Below are positions 1 through 5,830 of a DNA stretch of 7,469 bases, one piece after another. Under the pieces are notes generated by a model. It was given only the letters and a program-made list of their open reading frames with translations, made no database searches and was not told the DNA's origin. Location: assembly GCA_023389045.1 (NCBI GenBank), contig JAEWEZ010000034.1, forward strand, positions 1 to 7,469, in the 5' to 3' direction. Within the stretch, counting starts at the first letter, position 1. Each line of letters begins with the position of its first letter. The position numbers and the translations under genes were made by a program. This stretch comes from Actinomycetes bacterium (GTDB lineage Bacteria; Actinomycetota; Actinomycetes; Actinomycetales; Dermabacteraceae).

Positions 1-16
1 AGACGGTGGTGGTCAT
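1..16 (-). CDS. Start of the next operon gene, cut by the left window edge
   Basis: Read on the minus strand, an ATG lies at 16-14 and opens a frame beginning Met-Thr-Thr-Thr-Val before the window ends. A GAGG Shine-Dalgarno (22-25) sits 5 nt upstream and overlaps the TGA stop of the MalG-like permease (24-26). The same arrangement is seen at the junction between the two permeases, so this is probably the next gene of the same operon and translationally coupled to it. Only five codons are visible, so the product cannot be named. A second glycosidase, a sugar-metabolism enzyme or a regulator would all fit the context. The visible residues do not look like the basic start of a lipoprotein signal peptide, which argues mildly against a solute-binding protein. 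Confidence 0.55.
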
Positions 17-23
17 CGTTACC

Positions 24-986
24 TCACTTGATCCCGGAGAAGCCGATCGAGTTCACGATCCGCCGAGCGAACAGGGCAAAGAGCAGCAGCATCGGGGCGG
101 CTGCCACCAGGGTGGCGGCCATCAGGCCAGCCCAGTCGGGGCCGGTGCCCGGGGCCTGGGCGCGGAAAACGCCGAGCGCCACCGTGAGCACACGGGAGGC
201 ATCGGTGTAGGACACCATCAGGGACCAGAAGTACTCATTCCACGCGGTCATGTAGGTGAGCAGCGCGAGAGTGGCCATCGGGGCAGAGGCCATCGGCAGA
301 ATCAGGGTGAAGAAAACCCTCACCTTGGAAGCCCCGTCGATGAGGGCGGCCTCCTCCACTTCCCGCGGCACCGTGTTGAAGAACTGCCGCAGGAAGAACA
401 CCGCGAAGGGCGAGATCAGCAGCGTCGGGAGCATGATCCCCAGGAGCGTGTCCACCAGGTGCAGCTGCTTGATGAGCACGAAGTTCGGCAGCAGCGTGAA
501 GATCTGCGGAACCATCATCGAGCCCAGGAAGATGAGGAAGACGGCTTCGCGGCCGCGCCAGCGCAGACGCGAGAACGCGTAGGCCGCCAGCGCGCAGGAG
601 AAGGTCTGCACTACGGTGATGGTCGTGGCGACGATGACGGAGTTGAGCAGGTAGCGCCAGAAGTTGATGGAGGCGCCCGAGCCGCCCTGCGAGATAGCGG
701 TCTCCACATCCTGCAGACCGAAGACGCGGGCGAAGCCACCCAGGTTCGGATCCACCGGCAGCAGGCTCGTGGGATTGGTGGCCAGGGCGGTGTTGCTGGA
801 TAGGGCCGTGCGGAGCATCCAGTAGAAGGGGAACAGGGTGATCAGCAGGAAGAGGATCATCACGATCCACGCGATGATCCGGCCCCAGGAGATCCGCCGA
901 CGCCGACGCTCCGGGGCGGCCCCGGCAGCCGGCCCGGTGGTGGCCTCGTGATGCTGAGGATCAGTGGTTACTGCGGTCGTCATCAT
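24..986 (-). CDS. Carbohydrate ABC transporter permease, MalG-like (CUT1 family)
   Basis: This is one of the two inner-membrane subunits of a binding-protein-dependent sugar importer. The 320-residue length is slightly above the usual 270-300 because of a polar, Arg-rich cytosolic N-terminus (residues 1-35). Six hydrophobic segments can be seen, roughly at 36-57, 113-135, 147-168, 178-199, 233-254 and 285-306. The cytoplasmic EAA loop that docks the ATPase is intact: E212-A213-A214, then D217-G218-A219 and L230-P231, preceded by the typical FFLRQFF and VPREVEEA context. The C-terminus ends SGIK, as in many MalG-type proteins. The gene follows the MalF-like permease by 8 nt, and its AGGAGG overlaps that gene's stop codon. 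Two tandem ATGs exist. The one at 986 is only 3 nt from the AGGAGG and the one at 983 is 6 nt away, so the true start may be Met2. Substrate specificity is inferred only from the linked alpha-galactosidase. No ATPase or binding-protein gene is in the window. Confidence 0.93.
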   Translation of the reverse strand: MMTTAVTTDPQHHEATTGPAAGAAPERRRRRISWGRIIAWIVMILFLLITLFPFYWMLRTALSSNTALATNPTSLLPVDPNLGGFARVFGLQDVETAISQGGSGASINFWRYLLNSVIVATTITVVQTFSCALAAYAFSRLRWRGREAVFLIFLGSMMVPQIFTLLPNFVLIKQLHLVDTLLGIMLPTLLISPFAVFFLRQFFNTVPREVEEAALIDGASKVRVFFTLILPMASAPMATLALLTYMTAWNEYFWSLMVSYTDASRVLTVALGVFRAQAPGTGPDWAGLMAATLVAAAPMLLLFALFARRIVNSIGFSGIK

Positions 987-989
987 TGG

Positions 990-995
990 CCTCCT
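990..995 (-). promoter_or_regulatory. Shine-Dalgarno of the MalG-like permease, overlapping the upstream stop
   Basis: The minus strand reads AGGAGG here, and its first base is the last base of the TGA stop (995-997) of the MalF-like permease. Spacing is 3 nt to the ATG at 986 and 6 nt to the ATG at 983. The better spacing favours 983. The overlap with the stop suggests that ribosomes finishing the first permease re-initiate on the second, which would keep the two subunits in step. Confidence 0.75.
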
Positions 996-1903
996 CAGTC
1001 CAGATCCGTTTCACCGGCGCGGCTGAGCCGGTACTGGGCGATGGTGATGACCATCAGGATCAGCAGCAGCGCCACCGAGAGTGCCGAGGCGTAGCCGAAC
1101 TCGTACTCCGCAAAAGCGTTCTGGTAGATGTACATCTGCAGCACGCGGGAGGCGTCGGCCGGCCCGCCCTGGGTGGTCACCGAGATCGTGTCGAACACCT
1201 GGAAGGAGCCGATGATCGACATGATCAGCACGAGCGCGAGGATCGGGCGCAGCAGCGGGAGCGTGATGTGCCGGAACATTTGCAGTTCGCTCGCGCCCTC
1301 GGTACGTCCGGCCTCGTACAGGTGGCCAGGGATCGACTGCAGGCCTGCGAAGAGCAGCAGCGCCGTGTAGCCCATATGACGCCACACATTCACAAGCGCC
1401 ACCGTGGGGATCACCCAGGCCTCATCGGACCAGAACTGCACCGGGCCGAGGCCGATCCAGCTGAGCATGACGTTGCCGATGCCGAGCTGCGTATCGAGGA
1501 TCCACAGGAAGGTGATCGCCGCAACCACATTGGAGACCAGGTACGGGGTGAGCACGAGGGAGCGGACCAGCGTGGATTGGGTCAGGCGTTGCATGAGCAC
1601 CGCGATGATCAGCGCGACCACCGTCTGCACCCCGATATTGATGACGACGTACAGCACCGTCACCTTCAGGGAGTTCCAAAAGACCGGGTCGGAGAGCATT
1701 GCGCGATAGTTCGCGAGCCCCACCCACTCCGGCGGGGTGAGGGTGGTGTAGCGGGTGAAGGAGTAGTAGATCCCGGTCAGAAGCGGCCAGACCAGGAAAA
1801 CCAGTAGGCCGATGGAGGCGGGGGTGATGAACATCAGCGCGAGGGCTGTGTCATCGCGGTGGCGGCGTGCCCGGGACGGTGGCCGCGTCGTTGCGGTAGT
1901 CAT
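995..1903 (-). CDS. Carbohydrate ABC transporter permease, MalF/UgpA-like (CUT1 family)
   Basis: This is the partner membrane subunit of the sugar importer, 302 residues, normal for short MalF-type permeases without the large periplasmic insert of enteric MalF. After a basic cytosolic N-terminus (residues 1-18) there are six hydrophobic segments, roughly at 20-45, 82-104, 116-137, 164-188, 218-240 and 272-291. The family motif P-E-W-V-G-L-x-N-Y (58-66) follows the first segment. The EAA loop is recognisable but slightly divergent: E197-A198-G199 in place of EAA, then E202-G203-A204 in place of DGA, with I213-T-L-P216 retained. The start ATG has AAGGGAG (1910-1916) 6 nt upstream. The gene lies 104 nt downstream of the alpha-galactosidase and 8 nt before the MalG-like permease, all on one strand. 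With that context the likely cargo is an alpha-galactoside. The assignment to family is firm and the cargo is inference. Confidence 0.93.
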   Translation of the reverse strand: MTTATTRPPSRARRHRDDTALALMFITPASIGLLVFLVWPLLTGIYYSFTRYTTLTPPEWVGLANYRAMLSDPVFWNSLKVTVLYVVINIGVQTVVALIIAVLMQRLTQSTLVRSLVLTPYLVSNVVAAITFLWILDTQLGIGNVMLSWIGLGPVQFWSDEAWVIPTVALVNVWRHMGYTALLLFAGLQSIPGHLYEAGRTEGASELQMFRHITLPLLRPILALVLIMSIIGSFQVFDTISVTTQGGPADASRVLQMYIYQNAFAEYEFGYASALSVALLLILMVITIAQYRLSRAGETDLD

Positions 1904-2007
1904 GAGCAGCTCCCTTCGATGGGTGGGGTGGTGACCGCGGGCCGGAGGGCCTCGGGTGCCGACGGGGTAGATGGGATCGGTTCAGTGGTGAGGGGCCGAC
2001 GGGGCAC
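1904..2007 (-). other. Intra-operon spacer with a 10-bp direct repeat
   Basis: This 104-nt gap separates the alpha-galactosidase stop from the MalF-like permease start. It carries the Shine-Dalgarno of the permease and two direct copies of GCCGACGGGG (plus-strand 1958-1967 and 1995-2004). I see no clear promoter and no hairpin followed by a T run, so read-through from the galactosidase gene is the simplest view. A gap this long, compared with the tight permease junctions, could hold an RNA-processing site or a lost small gene, but nothing in the sequence shows either. Confidence 0.45.
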
Positions 2008-4197
2008 TTAGGCCTCGAGCCCGTCGAGTCGAAGCAGGAAGGCCTGCTCGGGATAAATCGCGGGCGTCGCGAGACCCGTGTGCATGAGCGTGCTGCCCGA
2101 GAGGACGAGGCCGTCCTCGCGGCGGGCCTTCTCGAACCAGGCGGGGGCGACGAAACCGGGTGCGGGTCCGCCGATCTCCAGGGGCGTGATGCGGTAGCGG
2201 CGCTCCGGATCGAGCCCGCGCAGTCGCAGCCGACCGCGCGGTGACATCTCCGAGCGGTGCAGGCAGGCGATGGAGAAGAGGGCGGTGCGAGCGTCGGCCC
2301 CCACAACCCCCTGGATCTGCAGGGAGTCCTCGCTGCGGTCCAGCCGCACCAGCGTGCCGGTGAAGAGCAGCTCGCGCATCTCCTTGTACAGGGCGATCCA
2401 GGCGCCCAGCTGCTCGAGTTCCTCGGCGCTTGCCTCGGCCAGATCCCATTCGATGCCGAGATGCCCAAAGAGGGCGGTGGCGGCGCGGAAGGACAGGCTG
2501 TGCAGGCGGCCGGTGGTGTGGGAGCGGCCGGAGGCGATGTGGCTGCCCATCAGTTCGAGGGGGATGAGCTGGCTGGTCCAGCGGTTCATCTGCTGGCGTT
2601 CGAGCGGGTCGATGCAGTCGGAGACCCACACTCGGTCGGTGTGTTCGAGAACGCCGAGGTCCACGCGGCCACCGCCGGAGGAGCAGGATTCGATCTCCAG
2701 GCCCGGGAAGCGTTCCTTGAGTTCAGCCATCAGGCGGTAGGCGGCGAGGGTTTGCTCATGGGTGGCGGCTGCACCGTTCGCCCGGGTGCCGGCCTCCAGC
2801 AGATCCCGGTTGTGATCCCACTTGATGTAGGAGATGTCGGTGCTTTCGAGAACCGCGACCATCTGATCGCGTACATGCGCATAGGCCTCGGGGATGGTCA
2901 GGTTGAGAACCTGCTGGTGGCGGGCGCGGATTGGGAGCCGGTCGGGGGCGGGGCCCATGATCCACTCGGGGTGGGCGCGGGCCACATCGGAATCCTCATT
3001 GACCATTTCCGGTTCGAACCAGAGCCCGAACTGCATGCCGAGGCCCGTCACGTGATCGACGATCGGGGCGAGCCCCTCGGGCCACACATCGGGGGAGACG
3101 GTCCAGTCGCCAAGCCCGGAGAGGTCATTGCGGCGGGAGCCGAACCAGCCGTCGTCGAGCACATAGCGTTCCACGCCCAGGGCGGCGGCACGATCGGCGA
3201 GATCTTTGAGCCGGTCGAGGTTGTGGTCGAAGTAGACGGCCTCCCACACATTCAGGGTCATCGGTCGGTCGGTGCTGACGTGATGCGGACGCGACCGCAG
3301 GTGCCGGTGGAAGCGCGAGGCGATCTGGTCGAGGCCGTGGCCGTGTGCGCCGTACACCCACGGGGAGGTGTAGGCCTCGCCGGCCTGCAGGATGCCTTCG
3401 CCGGGAAGCAGCAGTTCACCACCGCCCAGAAGCGCCTCCCCGTTCCAATGCTTATGGGCCAGATGCACGTGATTGCCGGAAAAAGCGGTGTGCAGGGCGT
3501 ACAGCTCACCGTGCGCGAAACCGAAACCGGCCGGTCCGGCATGCAGCAGGTAGGAGGAGTCGAAGCCGGTGCGGCCGCGCCGGTTCTCCCGCCGGTGGGT
3601 TCCGATCCGCAGGGGAGTGCGCTGGGCGGTGCGTTCCTTCCCCCAGCGGCCGGCGAAGTCGAGCAGTTCCTCGGCTTCCAGCGGCAGCGGGAGGGTGAGG
3701 AGCAGTTCCTGCAGGTGGTAGGGGGTGTTTGCGGTGTTGGTCAGACGGGCCTGCTGCCGCACGAGGCCCGTCGGGAGCATCTGCACGCTTAGATCCACGG
3801 CGATCTGCACGGTCTCATCCACGAGGTGGAAGCAGACGGTGCCGCTGCCCGCCTCAAGGAGGGCGCCTTCGCGGGTCCCTTCCGGCGTGCTCATGCCCTG
3901 GATGCGCAGACGGGGGAAGGCGAAGGACCCGTCGGCCCGTGCCCCGCTGATCCCGAGCGGGCCGGTCCATCCCTCGCTGCCCTGCGGGAGGATCGCCGGG
4001 CGGTAGGCCTCATCGGGGGCATTGCCGGGATGGATGGGGGTGGCGGCCTCCGCTAGGGCGAGGGCTTCATCGGCCCGGAGGGTTCCGAGGTCCGGACCCC
4101 AGTGCAGGATCGCGGGGGAGCGGTTCTCGCGGGCGTCGATCAGCAGGCTGACGCCGTCACAGTGCAGGTGGATCAGAGCGGGAAGGTCAGCGGTCAC
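2008..4197 (-). CDS. Alpha-galactosidase, glycoside hydrolase family 36
   Basis: This retaining hydrolase removes terminal alpha-1,6-galactose from melibiose, raffinose-type sugars or galactomannan fragments. With the GTG start at 4197 it is 729 residues, the usual size of bacterial GH36 enzymes of the AgaA/RafA type. The N-terminal beta-sandwich domain is roughly residues 1-310, the catalytic barrel roughly 315-640, and the rest is a C-terminal beta domain. Barrel landmarks are D348-D349-G-W-F, W393-F-E-P-E-M-V-N, K459-W-D461-H-N-R with D461 as the expected nucleophile, C505-S-S-G-G-G-R511-D513, and S526-D527 with D527 as the expected acid/base. There is no signal peptide, so it should act in the cytosol on imported sugar. 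The frame is open up to 4464, but GTG 4197 is preferred: GAGGAG (4204-4209) lies 6 nt upstream, the length then matches the family, and the longer form would overlap the divergent gene. It is the first gene of the operon, upstream of two sugar permeases. Confidence 0.96.
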   Translation of the reverse strand: MTADLPALIHLHCDGVSLLIDARENRSPAILHWGPDLGTLRADEALALAEAATPIHPGNAPDEAYRPAILPQGSEGWTGPLGISGARADGSFAFPRLRIQGMSTPEGTREGALLEAGSGTVCFHLVDETVQIAVDLSVQMLPTGLVRQQARLTNTANTPYHLQELLLTLPLPLEAEELLDFAGRWGKERTAQRTPLRIGTHRRENRRGRTGFDSSYLLHAGPAGFGFAHGELYALHTAFSGNHVHLAHKHWNGEALLGGGELLLPGEGILQAGEAYTSPWVYGAHGHGLDQIASRFHRHLRSRPHHVSTDRPMTLNVWEAVYFDHNLDRLKDLADRAAALGVERYVLDDGWFGSRRNDLSGLGDWTVSPDVWPEGLAPIVDHVTGLGMQFGLWFEPEMVNEDSDVARAHPEWIMGPAPDRLPIRARHQQVLNLTIPEAYAHVRDQMVAVLESTDISYIKWDHNRDLLEAGTRANGAAATHEQTLAAYRLMAELKERFPGLEIESCSSGGGRVDLGVLEHTDRVWVSDCIDPLERQQMNRWTSQLIPLELMGSHIASGRSHTTGRLHSLSFRAATALFGHLGIEWDLAEASAEELEQLGAWIALYKEMRELLFTGTLVRLDRSEDSLQIQGVVGADARTALFSIACLHRSEMSPRGRLRLRGLDPERRYRITPLEIGGPAPGFVAPAWFEKARREDGLVLSGSTLMHTGLATPAIYPEQAFLLRLDGLEA

Positions 4198-4332
4198 CGG
4201 ATGCTCCTCATCGAGACGGGGCTGGGGTTTTGCCTGCTCTGCCTGGTATTTCCGTGATGCCGAGAAGATCCCGTAGAGGGTGGCGGCAGATGGATCAGGC
4301 GGAAGCACAGCAATAAATAAAGGCGTGAAAAT

Positions 4333-4362
4333 AAGGTAGGGCTGCACAGCCACGAGGTGCAA
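4333..4362 (-). promoter_or_regulatory. Candidate promoter of the alpha-galactosidase/transport operon
   Basis: On the minus strand TTGCAC (4357-4362) is followed after 18 nt by TACCTT (4333-4338), which fits the TAnnnT form common for actinobacterial housekeeping sigma factors. The stretch just downstream (about 4306-4337) is the most AT-rich part of the window. Transcription would begin near 4326, giving a leader of roughly 130 nt before the GTG. The match to consensus is only moderate, and the position in the divergent gap supports it. Confidence 0.4.
4340..4351. promoter_or_regulatory. Small inverted repeat in the operon promoter spacer, possible operator
   Basis: The plus strand reads GGCTGCACAGCC: 5-bp arms GGCTG and CAGCC around a 2-bp centre. 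It sits between the proposed -35 and -10 boxes of the galactosidase operon, a place where a repressor would block RNA polymerase. Sugar operons of this type are usually controlled by LacI-family repressors with short palindromic operators, but this repeat does not show the central CG typical of that family. The role is therefore a guess from position and symmetry. Confidence 0.25.
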
Positions 4363-4393
4363 GGACCACAGTCCGGGCCAGAAACCTGAGCGC

Positions 4394-4412
4394 GAGATAC
4401 GCGCGCTACTCT
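4394..4412 (+). promoter_or_regulatory. Imperfect palindrome and -10-like box before the aminotransferase
   Basis: GAG-ATA-CGCGCG-CTA-CTC (4394-4411) is symmetric in its outer GAG/CTC and its central CGCGCG, with a 3-bp mismatch on each side. It overlaps TACTCT (4407-4412), a TAnnnT-type -10 element that would place transcription start near 4419 and give a leader of about 20 nt. No good -35 box is seen at the proper distance, so the promoter may be weak or helped by a regulator. The overlap of symmetry with the -10 would suit a repressor site. Confidence 0.3.
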
Positions 4413-4441
4413 GACGCCACCACCCACCGCAGGAGCCCCCG

Positions 4442-5653
4442 ATGATCTTCCGCCAATCCTCCAAACTGCAGAACGTCTGCTACGAGATCCGCGGACCGGT
4501 GCCCGCCGAGGCAGCACGCATGGAGGCCGAGGGGCACAAAATCCTCAAACTCAATATCGGCAACCCCGCGCCCTTCGGATTCGAAGCGCCAGACGAAATC
4601 CTCGTCGACATGATCCGCACCCTGCCCACCGCGCAGGGCTACTCCGACTCCAAAGGCATCCCCGCCGCCCGCCGGGCCGTGGCGCAGTACTTCCAAACCC
4701 GGAATATGCCCGGGATCGGCCTGGACGACGTCTACCTCGGCAACGGTGTCTCCGAACTGATCCAGATGGTCTGCCAAGCCCTCGTGGACGATGGCGACGA
4801 AGTGCTCGTGCCCGCCCCCGACTACCCCCTGTGGACCGCCGCCGTCTCCCTCGCCGGTGGCCGCGCCGTGCACTACCGCTGCGCCGAGGAACAGCACTGG
4901 TGGCCCGATCTGGAGGACATGGCCGCCAAGGTCAGCGCGCGCACCAAGGCGATCGTCGTCATCAACCCCAATAACCCCACCGGCGCCGTCTATCCCCGGC
5001 ACGTGCTCGAAGGGATCGTGCAGATCGCCCGCGAGCACGGACTGCTGCTGCTCTCCGACGAGATCTACGACAAGATCCTGTACGACGATGCCGAGCACAT
5101 CCCGATCGGCTCCCTCGCCCCCGATCTGCTCTCCATCACCTTCGGTGGCCTCTCCAAGGCCTACCGGGTGGCCGGATTCCGCTCCGGCTGGGCAGCCCTG
5201 TACGGCCCCAAGGAGCATGCCGCGAGCTTCATCGAGGGCCTCGACGTGCTCTCCAATATGCGGCTATGCCCGAATGTGCCGGCACAGCATGTGGTGGCCA
5301 CCGCCCTCGGCGGCTACCAGTCGATCAATGAGCTGATCCTGCCCGGCGGGCGACTGCGCGAACAGCGCGACGTCGCCTATGAGGGGCTGCGGGCGATCCC
5401 CGGTGTGAGCGTCGAGAAAGCGCAGGGAGCGCTGTACATGTTCCCGCGTATCGACACCGAGATGTATGCGATCACGAGCGATGAACAGTTCGCCTACGAC
5501 CTGCTGCGCAGCAAGAAACTGCTGATCACTCAAGGATCCGGTTTCAATCTGCCCACCCAGGATCACTTCCGCCTGGTCACCCTGCCGCCGGTGGAGGTGC
5601 TGGAAGATGCCGTGGACCGGATCGGGGACTTCCTCGCCGGGCTCAAGCGCTGA
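4442..5653 (+). CDS. alaA: PLP-dependent aminotransferase, AlaA-type alanine transaminase
   Basis: This cytosolic enzyme transfers an amino group between glutamate and pyruvate (alanine synthesis), using pyridoxal phosphate. At 403 residues it has the size of E. coli AlaA (YfbQ), and it shares that protein's hallmark stretches: SSKLQNVCYEIRGP near the N-terminus, LNIGNPAPFGF (37-47), PTAQGYSDSKG (62-72) and PAPDYPLWTAAVSL (124-137). Fold-type I residues are present: N178 in NPNNPTG, D206 and Y209 in SDEIYD, the Schiff-base lysine K239 in GGLSKAYR, R247 (phosphate) and R377 (substrate carboxylate). AGGAG (4431-4435) lies 6 nt before the ATG. It is divergent from the alpha-galactosidase operon and convergent with the reductase gene, so it is probably a single-gene unit. 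Mycobacterial homologues are often labelled aspC. The closeness to AlaA favours alanine as product, but the exact amino-acid range is not provable from sequence. Confidence 0.93.
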   Translation: MIFRQSSKLQNVCYEIRGPVPAEAARMEAEGHKILKLNIGNPAPFGFEAPDEILVDMIRTLPTAQGYSDSKGIPAARRAVAQYFQTRNMPGIGLDDVYLGNGVSELIQMVCQALVDDGDEVLVPAPDYPLWTAAVSLAGGRAVHYRCAEEQHWWPDLEDMAAKVSARTKAIVVINPNNPTGAVYPRHVLEGIVQIAREHGLLLLSDEIYDKILYDDAEHIPIGSLAPDLLSITFGGLSKAYRVAGFRSGWAALYGPKEHAASFIEGLDVLSNMRLCPNVPAQHVVATALGGYQSINELILPGGRLREQRDVAYEGLRAIPGVSVEKAQGALYMFPRIDTEMYAITSDEQFAYDLLRSKKLLITQGSGFNLPTQDHFRLVTLPPVEVLEDAVDRIGDFLAGLKR

Positions 5654-5664
5654 CACGGGCTCAG

Positions 5665-5714
5665 CTGTCGCGGCACTTGTCGCGGCGCGTTTTCACGGCA
5701 CCCGTTCGCGGCGC
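5665..5714. repeat. Four imperfect 12-13 bp tandem repeats after the aminotransferase gene
   Basis: Four copies of a TCRCGGCRC core lie in a row, starting at 5668, 5680, 5693 and 5706, with steps of 12, 13 and 13 bp. The copies alternate between endings CAC and CGC, so the block can also be read as two 25-26 bp units. It begins 11 nt after the stop codon. A short hairpin (GCCCC at 5713-5717, GGGGC at 5723-5727) follows directly. No coding sequence is seen between 5654 and 5830. The role is unknown; it may be simple sequence drift by slippage, or a protein-binding array. Confidence 0.5.
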
Positions 5715-5769
5715 CCCGCCCTGGGGCAGCGCCTCGCGCTCAGATCACGCCCGATAGGAGACCCGAGAA

Positions 5770-5811
5770 GAGAAGGGCCCGCCCGGCATCGTGCCGGACG
5801 GGCCCTTTCTC
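5770..5811. terminator. Bidirectional rho-independent terminator between convergent genes
   Basis: A long hairpin is seen: GGGCCCG (5775-5781) pairs with CGGGCCC (5799-5805), and after one C/A mismatch CCGGC (5783-5787) pairs with GCCGG (5793-5797) around a 5-nt loop. Outside the stem, purine-rich GAGAA on the left faces TTTCTC on the right, so a T-rich tail follows the stem on both strands. It ends 19 nt from the stop codon of the minus-strand reductase gene and lies about 116 nt after the aminotransferase stop, so it can serve both. Confidence 0.85.
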
Positions 5812-5830
5812 GTGGTGTGTCGCAGTTGGT

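Noticed and set aside
6..1807. Two long plus-strand frames (6-803 and 986-1807) opposite the permeases.
   Set aside because: Their His, Arg, Gln and Glu-rich composition mirrors hydrophobic membrane codons on the other strand. The permeases are clearly the real genes.
2257..3792. A 511-codon open frame on the plus strand opposite the alpha-galactosidase gene.
   Set aside because: It lies antisense to a gene with clear catalytic motifs. Its composition (Gly, Val, Glu, His, Gln rich) is the usual shadow of a high-GC gene, and no domain is recognisable.
4198..4464. Extension of the alpha-galactosidase frame up to an ATG at 4464, adding 89 residues.
   Set aside because: It would overlap the start of the divergent aminotransferase gene, cover the AT-rich promoter region, and exceed the family length. 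The GTG at 4197 has a well-spaced GAGGAG.
4406..5218. A 270-codon open frame on the minus strand opposite the aminotransferase gene.
   Set aside because: It is a shadow of the PLP enzyme, whose active-site residues are all present in the other frame.
5654..5830. A possible small RNA or small protein in the gap between the convergent genes.
   Set aside because: Apart from the short repeats and terminator hairpin I see no promoter and no start codon with a ribosome site; the AGGAG near 5756 has no suitable start codon after it.
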